From Apopatocola sp963618015 (GTDB taxonomy: Bacteria; Bacillota; Clostridia; Oscillospirales; Oscillospiraceae), in NCBI GenBank assembly GCA_963618015.1, contig CAVEQS010000004.1:1-64000 (forward strand): a stretch of DNA of 64,000 nucleotides, read 5' to 3'. Position numbers and translations under genes: made by a program. This document shows positions 51,255 through 58,746 of the stretch, in pieces. The stretch's first letter is position 1. Each line of letters starts with the position of its first letter. The notes below the pieces were generated by a model. That model was not told where the DNA came from. It searched no databases and saw only the letters and a program-made list of their open reading frames with translations.

Positions 51255-52751
51255 TTATTGTATGCTTTTCGCGCTTTCGTCGCGCTCATAGGTGTACGCG
51301 AGCACGGCTCCGGCGGCAATGTAGGCAGTAAAGCAGGCTATGTCCGACGTAAGGAAGAGATCGACCTCCAGCATATTGTAGGACAATATGCCCACAAGCA
51401 TCAGCGCGAGGATCGATATCGTTATCGGGGCATCGGAATACAGCACCCGGATCACCCGCCGGCCAAGCAGAACGCAGAACGCCAGCACAAGACCCAGCCC
51501 GATGATCCCGGTCTCGCACAGGATCTGCAGGAAGGTGTTGTGGAAGTTTATGATATCTTTTCCAAGGATCTCGTTGGTGTACTTCATCGAGTCGTTCTCC
51601 AGGCAGCCGATCAGCAGGCGCAGGGGTTCTCTCTGCATGGAGGGAATAAACGTCCTATAGATTGGGAAGCGCCCGGAATCTCTCAATCCGCGATTATTTT
51701 CGTATATAATCTCTATCCCTTCGCGATCCATCACCTGCGGCGCAGAGGACGGTTCCTCCGTTCCTGACGCCTCCGGGGCAGCCGCCGCTTCGCTCTCGCC
51801 GGATGCAGCCGCTTCGCCGCCCTCTTCCATCTGCGCCGCCTGAGCGTCGTACCGCTTCTGGATCAGCGCGGCGGAGAGCTTCTCCACCCCGACATCAACG
51901 AGACTGAAGCTTTTATACGCAAGGGGGACGATCAGCGCAAGCACGAGCACCGTGCAGAGCAGCTTTTTCCCGACCGTTTTGGGAGAAAAGCGCCGCAGCA
52001 CCAGCACCAGCACCAGAAGCCCCGTGCACAGGGAGAACGAGAGCATCCCGTTGCGGCTGAACGTCATGGCCAGGATCACATAGTTGAGAAATGCCGCAAT
52101 GACCATCAAGCCCCGGCACAGCCGGTTTTTGGTGCGGAAAAACAGATAGGCCAGAAAGAAAATGCCCAGAAAATACCACATGCAGCAGGTATTGGGGTTT
52201 TTCCCGAAAACAAAGAGACGGGAGCTTTGAATAATGCTCAGATAAACGTCGCCGAAGGGAGCGCGTATATCCGTTTTATTCAAAACCGAATAAAGAGCGA
52301 ATGTCGTGGTGATCGTAGAGAACGCAGCGGTTATGATAGCAATGGCGTCAAGAAACTTCTCCCGGGTCTTGCCCTGAAGGATCAGGCAGGCGGCCATCGG
52401 GATATAGATGACCACGCTGTTCGCGATGTTCATGGCATCGTCCGGATACGTGGGGCCTTCCGTACGCCAGCGTTCGATGTATGCGCTCACGTCCCAGTTA
52501 AGGACGCGGGTAAGCGTTGTCCAGATCGCGAAGAGCAAAATGAGCTTCAGCTCGATCTTCTCGCTGCGGTACCGCGGCAGCAGCGCCGGCAGCAGCAAAA
52601 GCACGATGCACGGATAATAAACGATGAGCAGCTTAAACCAGAGCCGGGAATTGATGTGCAGAAGGAACAGATATGTATACATCAGGAAGAGTGCCACGGC
52701 AAACTGCCGTTCATGCCCCTCCGTTGTGATTCTCTCTCCAAGTCGTTTCAT
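51255..52751 (-). CDS. O-antigen ligase/Wzy-like polymerase
   Basis: A 498-residue membrane protein with about 11 helices and the PF04932-type core (FSRNGMLSFSLCTGLLV near residue 225; NFHNTFLQILCETGIIGLG near residue 405 with the conserved His). The large outer loop contains a low-complexity stretch rich in Ala, Glu, Ser and Pro (about residues 308-345). It is the first gene of the polysaccharide locus, about 60 bases after the predicted start of transcription. Because an EpsG-type polymerase is also present, it may be the ligase that attaches the polymer, or the polymerase of a second chain. Confidence 0.82.
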   Translation of the reverse strand: MKRLGERITTEGHERQFAVALFLMYTYLFLLHINSRLWFKLLIVYYPCIVLLLLPALLPRYRSEKIELKLILLFAIWTTLTRVLNWDVSAYIERWRTEGPTYPDDAMNIANSVVIYIPMAACLILQGKTREKFLDAIAIITAAFSTITTTFALYSVLNKTDIRAPFGDVYLSIIQSSRLFVFGKNPNTCCMWYFLGIFFLAYLFFRTKNRLCRGLMVIAAFLNYVILAMTFSRNGMLSFSLCTGLLVLVLVLRRFSPKTVGKKLLCTVLVLALIVPLAYKSFSLVDVGVEKLSAALIQKRYDAQAAQMEEGGEAAASGESEAAAAPEASGTEEPSSAPQVMDREGIEIIYENNRGLRDSGRFPIYRTFIPSMQREPLRLLIGCLENDSMKYTNEILGKDIINFHNTFLQILCETGIIGLGLVLAFCVLLGRRVIRVLYSDAPITISILALMLVGILSYNMLEVDLFLTSDIACFTAYIAAGAVLAYTYERDESAKSIQ

Positions 52752-52817
52752 GTTTCGGGGAAACCTCCGTATTCCGTTCGGGATTTATCCCTATAATCTC
52801 CGCATTTTAATTAATTG

Positions 52818-52846
52818 ATTATATACCCTATCCGCCGTTTCAACAA
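52818..52846 (-). promoter_or_regulatory. Promoter of the polysaccharide locus
   Basis: On the minus strand TTGTTG (52841-52846), a 17-base spacer and TATAAT (52818-52823), with AT-rich sequence (TTAATTAATT) just downstream. No other convincing promoter was noticed in the following 30 kb, where most genes are separated by fewer than 100 bases. Confidence 0.6.
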
Positions 52847-52974
52847 CCCCTAATCGTTACATTGATGTTAAAAACTCTGTTCTTTATGACAGAAATTGAC
52901 GTATTCTGCGGTGTTTCTTTTGATGCGGCATCCCCGGCACCTCGGCAGACGCCGGTATATATAGCAGAGAAAAA

Positions 52975-53009
52975 GCGTCAAAACAGGCAGCATGTGCCTG
53001 TCTTGACGC
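52975..53009 (-). terminator. Terminator of the molybdenum hydroxylase operon
   Basis: A 15-base stem (52975-52989 with 52995-53009, one mismatch) is followed on the minus strand by TTTTTCTCTG. It lies 25 bases after the hydroxylase stop codon. The plus-strand side also has TTTTG, so it may act on both strands. Confidence 0.8.
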
Positions 53010-53033
53010 TTTTGTGAATAAAGTCCTGAAATG

Positions 53034-55793
53034 TCATTTGCCGAGAGCGGCAACCTGCTCGGCCATGGTCGCCACATCGCATTTTCCGGTGCGGATGGCC
53101 TCCAGAATGACCTCCGGCGAGGCCGGGACCTTGTTGATGCGCACGCCGATGGCACGGGAAACAGCGTTGAGAATGGCCGGGGTGATCGGCACGGTGGCGA
53201 CCTCGCTCACGCCCTTCGCGCCGTAAGGCCCGATGGGTTCCGGGTCCTCGATGAGGATGAGCTTATAGCGCGGCGTGTCCTCCGCTTTGGGAAGCCCCAT
53301 CTGGCCGTAGAGCTTTTTGACCGGGTAGCCGTTCTTCGTCGGGTGGCCTTCGGTGAGGGCGTACCCCTGCCCCATGGACACGCTGCCCTGCATCTGTCCT
53401 TCGATGATGCGCGGGTTGATCGCGCGGCCAACGTCGTGCGCAGCGATGACCTTGAGAAGCTTCACCTTGCCCGTGGCCGTATCCACCTCCACGATAGCCG
53501 CCTGCGTCGCATAAGCGTAGGCCGGGAAGTTGCGGTACTTCACGCCCTTCTCTTCCGCGCCCTTGAAGTTTCCGATGGCGAAGCACTCCGGTGCGCGGAA
53601 ATAGTATTCCGCGCACCGGCTCTCGCCCGGCTGCGGCGGGTTCTTTTCCAGTTCCGCCTGCAAAAGGCGGCATGCCTCGTACACCGCGCGGCCGTCGCAG
53701 AGCGTCTGGCGCTCGGACACGCTCTCGCCGGTCGGGATCGTGATGTCCGTATCGCCGATGACGATGTCGATGTCCTTCATATCCATGCGGAGCGTCTCCG
53801 CGGCGATCTGCACCATGGCGGTGCGGAAGCCCTGTCCCATGTCCGTGCCGGAGACGATCATATGGAGCTTGCCGTCGCCGTCGAGCGTGAGCTTGCACGC
53901 GCCGTCGTCGATGAATATGCCCTTGCCGACGCCGGAGTTTTTAAACCCGGACGCGACGCCCCAGCCGAGGACCTTCGTGCCGTTCGGGTACAGCCCCTCG
54001 TATTCCTTCAGCGCCTCTTTGACCGCCTTTTCGCACAGGTCGATCGTGTCGTGCATACCCATGCTGCTCTCGAGCAGCTCGCCGCCGACGGAATAGCTGC
54101 CCGGATACACGGCGTTGCGCCGCCGCAGCTCAAAGGGATCGATGCCGAGCTTTTCAGCCATCTCGTCAAGCGCCGTTTCAATGGAGATCGCAGCCTGATT
54201 GATACCGTAGCCGCGGAACGCGCCGCCCTGCAGATTGTTATCCCGGATACAGCGGGCGTCTACGCGGACGTTCGGGATGATGTACGGCCCGCCGGACATC
54301 AGGCAGCCGGTCATAAGCGTACCGTAGCTCTCCGCTTCGTAGGGGCCGCCGTCGGAGAACATGAAGCTGTCGAGATACTGGAACTTGCCGTCCTTGGAGA
54401 AGCCGATCTCGTAATCGGTGTGGTAGCCGTGGCGGCGGGTCGTGACGATCATGTCCTCATGCCGCGTGAGCGTGACCTTGACGGGCTTATCGCAGCAGAG
54501 CGCCGCGACGGCCGTGGGCGCTTCGAGGAACGAATCGCACTTTTTGCCGAAGCCGCCGCCGAGCGGCGTCGCCACAACGCGGATGTTCTCCTCATCCATG
54601 GCGAGGTTTTTGGCGAGCATCCGGCGCACCTCAAAGGGCGCCTGTGTGCAGGCGTACACCGTGACCTTGCCGTCCTTTGCATACCCGATAGCGCTCACCG
54701 GCTCCATGCATACATGATCCTGCGGCTGGATGTCCTTGGAAACGCGCACCTTTACGATCTCCGGGTCGGCCTTGCACTCATCCACATTGCCGGTCTCGCG
54801 GCCGGTGCGGACGATATAGCTATCCGCCTTCACGCCCTCCGCCATCGTATAGATGCCGGGCAGCTCCGTATAGTCGATCTTCACGAGCTTCACCGCGGCG
54901 CGGGCGTGCTCCGGCGTGTCGGCGACGACCATCGCGACAAAATCGCCGAGGAAACGCACCTCGTCCGGGCAGAACACCGGCTGGTCAGGCGTCCATGTGC
55001 CGATCTTGTTGAGTCCCGGCACGTCCTTATGCGTGACGATGCGCACCACGCCGGGCGCTTGTTCCGCCGCCGTGTAATCCACCGCGTTGATGCGCGCGTG
55101 CGGCACGGGGGCAAAGACGAACGCGCCGTGGAGCATCGTATCCTCGCCGAACTCGCCAGCCTCGTAATCGTCGCAGTATTTGAGCGTTCCGCCGGTTTTG
55201 GCAAGGCCGTCCACATCCCAGACGCTCTGCCCGACGAAGCGTCCCTCGATCTCCGGGACGATCTGCCCCTTGCCGGTGACGATCTCGGTCGGGTCGTTCT
55301 CCTGCACGGCGGCGAGCGGCACGTCCTCGCCGCGCAGACGCGCTGCGGCGAGCTTCACGCCCTCGATGATCTTTACATAGCCGGTACAGCGGCAGTAGTT
55401 GTGCTTCAGACCGTCATAAATGTCCTCGTCGAGCGGGTTTCGGATCTTGAGCAGCAGCGCTTTCGCCGCTATGACCATGCCCGGCGTGCAGAAGCCGCAC
55501 TGCACCGCGCCGGCGTCGAGGAACGAGCGCTGGATGACCTGCAGCATCTCGTCGTTCGGGAGATTTTCGATCGTCTCCACGCTCTTTCCGGCGAGCGTTT
55601 TGAGAAGCGTTACGCACGAACGGGCGAGGATACCGTTGATAAGTACGCTGCACGCGCCGCAGTGCCCGGTGGAGCAGCCTTCCTTGCTGCCCTTCATGCA
55701 CTCCACATTGCGCAGATACTTCAAAAGCGTCATGCGCCCTTCGTATTCCGCCGTGATCTCTTTGCCGTTCAAAATGAATGTTACGTTTTCCAC
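53034..55793 (-). CDS. Molybdopterin aldehyde/purine hydroxylase, Mop-type fusion without FAD subunit
   Basis: A 919-residue xanthine oxidase-family enzyme. Residues 1-75 form a plant-type 2Fe-2S domain (CMKGSKEGCSTGHCGAC), residues 75-155 the second 2Fe-2S domain (CGFCTPGM, CRCTGY), then a hammerhead domain from about 185 and the molybdenum domains (LGGGFGKK near 405, the catalytic Glu in GAKGVSE near 877). The FAD subunit is missing. This equals the layout and length of Desulfovibrio aldehyde oxidoreductase (Mop, 907 residues), which passes electrons to flavodoxin or ferredoxin. Translation starts at GTG. It is cotranscribed with the DUF1097 membrane protein. Confidence 0.88.
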   Translation of the reverse strand: MENVTFILNGKEITAEYEGRMTLLKYLRNVECMKGSKEGCSTGHCGACSVLINGILARSCVTLLKTLAGKSVETIENLPNDEMLQVIQRSFLDAGAVQCGFCTPGMVIAAKALLLKIRNPLDEDIYDGLKHNYCRCTGYVKIIEGVKLAAARLRGEDVPLAAVQENDPTEIVTGKGQIVPEIEGRFVGQSVWDVDGLAKTGGTLKYCDDYEAGEFGEDTMLHGAFVFAPVPHARINAVDYTAAEQAPGVVRIVTHKDVPGLNKIGTWTPDQPVFCPDEVRFLGDFVAMVVADTPEHARAAVKLVKIDYTELPGIYTMAEGVKADSYIVRTGRETGNVDECKADPEIVKVRVSKDIQPQDHVCMEPVSAIGYAKDGKVTVYACTQAPFEVRRMLAKNLAMDEENIRVVATPLGGGFGKKCDSFLEAPTAVAALCCDKPVKVTLTRHEDMIVTTRRHGYHTDYEIGFSKDGKFQYLDSFMFSDGGPYEAESYGTLMTGCLMSGGPYIIPNVRVDARCIRDNNLQGGAFRGYGINQAAISIETALDEMAEKLGIDPFELRRRNAVYPGSYSVGGELLESSMGMHDTIDLCEKAVKEALKEYEGLYPNGTKVLGWGVASGFKNSGVGKGIFIDDGACKLTLDGDGKLHMIVSGTDMGQGFRTAMVQIAAETLRMDMKDIDIVIGDTDITIPTGESVSERQTLCDGRAVYEACRLLQAELEKNPPQPGESRCAEYYFRAPECFAIGNFKGAEEKGVKYRNFPAYAYATQAAIVEVDTATGKVKLLKVIAAHDVGRAINPRIIEGQMQGSVSMGQGYALTEGHPTKNGYPVKKLYGQMGLPKAEDTPRYKLILIEDPEPIGPYGAKGVSEVATVPITPAILNAVSRAIGVRINKVPASPEVILEAIRTGKCDVATMAEQVAALGK

Positions 55794-55817
55794 GTCGCGG
55801 TAGTCCCCCTTTTATTT

Positions 55818-55833
55818 CTCCTTGCGAAAGGAG
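55818..55833 (-). promoter_or_regulatory. Small intercistronic hairpin before the hydroxylase start
   Basis: CTCCTT-TCGC-AAGGAG on the minus strand sits between the DUF1097 stop and the GGGGG ribosome site of the hydroxylase. It may tune processing or translation of the second gene. Confidence 0.35.
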
Positions 55834-55834
55834 C

Positions 55835-56371
55835 TTATTCCTGAAGCTCCTTTGTTTTCTTTGCGTTGATCCATGCGGTATTCACCATGCCGCAGAGCAG
55901 CGCCATCGCCATGCCGCAGAAAATCGACATGCCCGCTCGCGGCAGGTGCTCCCAGTAGCCGTGGTTGCCGAAGATCGTTGCCACGGCGGCAAACATGAGC
56001 GGCGGTGTGTTGGCGACCGTGTTGCGCAGAAGATGCAGATGGACATAGAGCATGATGAGCGTAACGGTAAAGTCGCCGAGCGCGCGGGCTATCGGCCAGT
56101 TGGTCACGCCGAGCGCAACGAACAGATCCTGCCCGTACCAGAAGCACCATGCCCAGAAATAGCCGCAGATAAAGCACACGATGTATTTTCCGAAGTTTTT
56201 GGGGTTTTGTCCGGTAACGACGGTCATAAAGTAACCGACATAGAAGCACCAGAGATAGTTGCTGATCGCGGGAAAGAATGCATAGACATATGCGGCAAGG
56301 CCGAATACGATGCCGCCCGTAACGCCGATGATCGCGGTGGGACGGTCCCAGAAGGATTTCTTTTCTTCCAT
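55835..56371 (-). CDS. DUF1097-family membrane protein
   Basis: A 178-residue protein with about five membrane helices (near residues 13-33, 40-55, 62-80, 93-115 and 143-165) and conserved aromatic-glycine stretches (VCFICGYFWAWCFW, FGNHGYWEHLPRAGM), matching the DUF1097 family of unknown function. The ATG at 56371 is preceded by GAGAGG; the frame stays open upstream, but that part overlaps the divergent promoter. As first gene of the hydroxylase operon it is a candidate carrier for the substrate or product of the molybdenum enzyme. Confidence 0.78.
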   Translation of the reverse strand: MEEKKSFWDRPTAIIGVTGGIVFGLAAYVYAFFPAISNYLWCFYVGYFMTVVTGQNPKNFGKYIVCFICGYFWAWCFWYGQDLFVALGVTNWPIARALGDFTVTLIMLYVHLHLLRNTVANTPPLMFAAVATIFGNHGYWEHLPRAGMSIFCGMAMALLCGMVNTAWINAKKTKELQE

Positions 56372-56406
56372 TTCAATGCCTCTCTTTTCATTTTTTGTAT
56401 GATGAA

Positions 56407-56420
56407 GATGTGGCCACATC
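56407..56420. promoter_or_regulatory. Perfect 14-base palindrome in the divergent control region
   Basis: GATGTGGCCACATC is fully self-complementary and lies 36 bases upstream of the DUF1097 start, probably in its promoter or leader. It differs in sequence from the palindrome at 56462, so a second factor may bind here. Confidence 0.4.
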
Positions 56421-56461
56421 GACATACCGGATCGCTTTTTCTCTTTCTGCGGAAAATCCGC

Positions 56462-56477
56462 TGCAACGCCCGTTGCA
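56462..56477. promoter_or_regulatory. Palindrome overlapping the marR -35 box
   Basis: TGCAACG-CC-CGTTGCA has seven-base perfect arms. Its right arm overlaps the -35 box of the plus-strand promoter (56473-56478), a position suited to autoregulation by the adjacent MarR protein. It is also close enough to affect the divergent hydroxylase operon. Confidence 0.5.
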
Positions 56478-56501
56478 AAATTGTTCCGCATGGAGTATAA
56501 T
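56473..56501 (+). promoter_or_regulatory. Promoter of the second MarR gene
   Basis: TTGCAA (56473-56478), a 17-base spacer and TATAAT (56496-56501). The start near 56508 places the in-frame ATG codons at 56481 and 56490 outside the message and supports the TTG start at 56538. AATAAT-TT-ATTATT directly follows the -10 box. Confidence 0.7.
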
Positions 56502-56537
56502 AATTTATTATTGATTCCCGAGAGGAAGGTTTTTCTG

Positions 56538-57002
56538 TTGGATCGCTGCGAACTGCTTCTTGAACTGTTGCTTGAATACACCAACCTCGCCGAAATAAAT
56601 GACGAGGTCCACAACGTGCCGGAGCTTTCGGGCTACGATAACTCGGAGCTGAACTGTCTCGACTGCATCGGACGGATGGAGAACCCCAATGTCACCAGTA
56701 TTGCCGAGGCCATGAATATGACCAAGGGCGCCATCAGCAAGATCATCCGTAAGCTTTCCGACAAAGGAACGCTGGCCGATTACCGGCTCGATGGAAACCG
56801 GCAGAAGGTGTATTACCGCCTTTCCGAAAAGGGCGATGCGCTGTTCGCCGCCCACGAAGCTCGCCATAACCAATGGCATGAGCGCGAGATCGCCTTTTTC
56901 CACACGCTGTCGGAGGCCGACCGCGAGGGCGCCATCCGGTTCCTGAACGCCTATATTCATGAGCTCAACGAAAGAACTTCTTCCCATTCTCTTGCGGATT
57001 GA
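56538..57002 (+). CDS. MarR-family regulator, divergent from the molybdenum hydroxylase operon
   Basis: A 154-residue winged-helix protein: VTSIAEAMNMTKGAISKIIR (residues ~50-70) as helix-turn-helix and YRLDGNRQKVYYRLSEKG as wing. An NCLDCIG Cys pair near residue 33 could sense redox state or a metal. The TTG start at 56538 is chosen from the promoter position and the AGAGGAAGG eight bases upstream. It probably controls the divergent DUF1097/hydroxylase genes and itself. The region just after its stop holds a promoter directed back at the gene (57062-57090). Confidence 0.85.
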   Translation: MDRCELLLELLLEYTNLAEINDEVHNVPELSGYDNSELNCLDCIGRMENPNVTSIAEAMNMTKGAISKIIRKLSDKGTLADYRLDGNRQKVYYRLSEKGDALFAAHEARHNQWHEREIAFFHTLSEADREGAIRFLNAYIHELNERTSSHSLAD

Positions 57003-57027
57003 ATCCATTCCGGTTTTCAATAGATTG

Positions 57028-57040
57028 TTTCCTTGGAACT
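57028..57040. promoter_or_regulatory. GTTTCC-TT-GGAAC palindrome behind the antisense promoter
   Basis: GTTTCCTTGGAAC is nearly the same palindrome as that at 57218-57231 and holds the same place relative to its promoter, downstream of the -10 box. Both sites are probably bound by the same regulator. Confidence 0.5.
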
Positions 57041-57061
57041 TGTTTCTTTGGATATAAGTTG

Positions 57062-57090
57062 ATATTATCCGATTGCACGGCATCTGTCAA
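57062..57090 (-). promoter_or_regulatory. Promoter reading antisense into the MarR gene
   Basis: On the minus strand TTGACA (57085-57090), a 17-base spacer and TAATAT (57062-57067). Transcription would run through the palindrome at 57028-57040 and into the 3' end of the marR gene on the opposite strand. Confidence 0.6.
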
Positions 57091-57114
57091 CATATTTTCA
57101 TTTGAGAATAATTC

Positions 57115-57158
57115 AAAAACCGCTTGGAAGCAGCAGAAACTGCTTCCAAGCGGTTTTT
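57115..57158. terminator. Bidirectional terminator between two outward promoters
   Basis: AAAAACCGCTTGGAAGCAG pairs with CTGCTTCCAAGCGGTTTTT around a six-base loop (57134-57139), with an A tract before and a T tract after. It ends marR transcripts from the left and GH3 transcripts from the right, insulating the two promoters beside it. Confidence 0.85.
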
Positions 57159-57182
57159 GGACATAATTTGCGTTTTTTTTAC

Positions 57183-57211
57183 TTGACACGCGGAAAAAGA
57201 TATACTATATT
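57183..57211 (+). promoter_or_regulatory. SigA promoter with downstream palindrome and no clear gene
   Basis: TTGACA (57183-57188), a 17-base spacer and TATATT (57206-57211). It drives only the short stretch up to the terminator at 57365-57395. Confidence 0.75.
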
Positions 57212-57217
57212 GTACTT

Positions 57218-57231
57218 GTTTCCAAGGAAAC
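57218..57231. promoter_or_regulatory. GTTTCC-AA-GGAAAC palindrome, probable operator
   Basis: GTTTCCAAGGAAAC has six-base perfect arms and begins seven bases after the -10 box, at the transcription start. It is a close match to the site at 57028-57040. A MarR-type protein is a reasonable guess for the binder. Confidence 0.55.
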
Positions 57232-57364
57232 TAACGTGAAATGCAGCTTCACCGTTTGTTTCCTGTGCCTTCCGGAACAGGAGCGAGCTTTTTTCCGTGG
57301 AGCCCGCCCCCCTCTTATTCTTTTTGGCCATCCTTTTCTCTTCCTCCGCAGCGGCTCCGGCCGT

Positions 57365-57395
57365 GCCGTCCCCCTTGTTGGGGGACGGCTTTTTT
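57365..57395 (+). terminator. Intrinsic terminator of the short plus-strand unit
   Basis: GCCGTCCCCC (57365-57374) pairs perfectly with GGGGGACGGC (57380-57389), loop TTGTT, then TTTTTT. The T tract lies on the plus strand, so it serves the unit starting near 57217 and not the converging GH3 gene. Confidence 0.88.
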
Positions 57396-57405
57396 GATTT
57401 GCTGC

Positions 57406-58746
57406 TTATGGCGTAAAGATGCCGTACATCTGTTTGTATTGCAGCACGCGGTAGACGCTCTCGTTGAGGCGCGCCTCCGATATCGTGCCGTTTTCCACGG
57501 CGGCGACGACGGCGTCGAATGCCTCGGAGAGTACCTCCGGCATGAGGACGATGTCCACGCCTGCCAGAATGGCGGCAACGGCGGCGGCGCCGGACGAGTA
57601 GGCATCCGTTACGCCGTGCATCGCCATGGAATCGGTGATCACGAGCCCCGTGAAGCCGAGCTCGCCGCGAAGGTAATCGGTGATCATCGTCTGCGAAAGA
57701 CTCGCGGGCGTGAGATCACCGGTGACGTTCGGCGCGGCGATATGCCCGACCATGACGGCACAGCCGGTGAGATCGTTCGCGCTGTAGGGGATCCACTCGC
57801 ACGCAGCGAGCTCGTCGTGGGTTTTATAGGTCACCGCCAGACCGTTATGGCTGTCCTCGGCGGTGTCGCCGTGGCCGGGAAAATGCTTATACACCGGCAG
57901 AACGCCCTGCGAGGCGAGTCCCTGCGCGCACGCGCCGGCCATTGCCGCGGCGGTGTAGGCGTCCGTGGAGAACGCGCGGCTGCCGATGACGGTGTTGGCC
58001 GGATTCGTATATACATCCGCCACGGGCGCGAAGTCCACGGTAAAGCCATAGTCCGCGAGATATGCGCCGATCGTTTGTCCCATACTCTCGGCGTCCGATG
58101 CATTGCCCGACGCGCCGACGGCAGCGGCGCTCTCGTACTTGGGAAGACCGAAGGCGGCGTTATTGGCAAGGCGCGCAACAAGCCCGCCCTCCTCGTCCAC
58201 GCCGAGGAACATCGGCACCGCGGCAGCATCGCGAAGCTCCGCGGTGAATGCGCGGAGCGTTTCGGGATCGGAGATGTTCTTGCCGAAGATCGCGACGCCG
58301 CCGACCGGATACGCCGCGAGCACCGCGCGCATGTCGTCCGTGAGCATTTTCACGCCTTCCGTCTCCGAGGAGTTGATCTGCCCCGGCGACTGCGCTGCAT
58401 CCAGCGCATCCGGGCGGATGAAAAAGAGCTGGCCGACCTTTTCGCGCAGCGTCATGGTATCCATATAGCGCGCGATCGCGTCGGTCTCCGCTGGGCTTTC
58501 CGTCCCTGGCGTCGCTGCCTCTGCAGGAGTTTGTTCCGCCGTGGGGGCTGGCGTTTCCGTCGGTTCCGGTGTTGCCGTGGGCTGGGGCGTTGCTGTCGGC
58601 TGCGGCGTCGCCGTGTTCTCCGGCTCCGGATCGCGGGACACCTCGACCGGCTTGCCGCAGGCGCTCAGGGAGAGGAGCAGCGCGAGGCAGAGCACCGCCG
58701 CGCCGAAGCTCCGCAGGAATTTTTTACGCATTTTTCTCACATTCAT
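57406..58746 (-). CDS. Glycoside hydrolase family 3 lipoprotein (NagZ-like)
   Basis: A 446-residue secreted lipoprotein: signal peptide with lipobox LSLSAC (Cys about residue 30), a Pro/Thr/Glu-rich repetitive linker to about residue 85, then a GH3 N-terminal barrel. The catalytic Asp-His region KHFPGHGDT is near residue 262 and the nucleophile Asp in ITDSMAMHG near residue 367. NagZ-type enzymes release N-acetylglucosamine from muropeptides or N-glycans; outside the membrane it may act on wall fragments. Its start overlaps the end of the acetate kinase gene; ATG 58731 is an alternative start. Confidence 0.87.
   Translation of the reverse strand: MNVRKMRKKFLRSFGAAVLCLALLLSLSACGKPVEVSRDPEPENTATPQPTATPQPTATPEPTETPAPTAEQTPAEAATPGTESPAETDAIARYMDTMTLREKVGQLFFIRPDALDAAQSPGQINSSETEGVKMLTDDMRAVLAAYPVGGVAIFGKNISDPETLRAFTAELRDAAAVPMFLGVDEEGGLVARLANNAAFGLPKYESAAAVGASGNASDAESMGQTIGAYLADYGFTVDFAPVADVYTNPANTVIGSRAFSTDAYTAAAMAGACAQGLASQGVLPVYKHFPGHGDTAEDSHNGLAVTYKTHDELAACEWIPYSANDLTGCAVMVGHIAAPNVTGDLTPASLSQTMITDYLRGELGFTGLVITDSMAMHGVTDAYSSGAAAVAAILAGVDIVLMPEVLSEAFDAVVAAVENGTISEARLNESVYRVLQYKQMYGIFTP

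Larger units (their letters stand above)
57217..57395 (+). ncRNA. Candidate short regulated transcript, about 180 nt
   Basis: The 403-base space between the MarR and GH3 genes has no convincing gene, yet from 57217 a full transcription unit exists: promoter, operator, hairpins (GTGAA/TTCAC at 57236-57252; TCCTGT/ACAGGA near 57265-57286) and a terminator. A 53-codon frame starts at GTG 57236 with AAGGA seven bases upstream, but it runs into the terminator T tract and has odd composition. A small RNA, a small Cys-containing peptide, or the remains of a lost gene are all possible. Confidence 0.4.

Noticed and set aside
53031..55844. Open frame of about 937 codons antisense to the molybdenum hydroxylase
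   Set aside because: Same reason: a shadow of a gene with intact catalytic motifs.
56508..57083. Minus-strand frame of about 191 codons behind the antisense promoter
   Set aside because: It mirrors the MarR gene. The promoter is interesting, but the protein has no recognisable features, so only the antisense transcript is proposed.
58540..58625. Short tandem repeats resembling a CRISPR or VNTR
   Set aside because: They encode the Thr/Pro/Glu-rich linker of the GH3 lipoprotein; unit length follows codons and there are no spacers.
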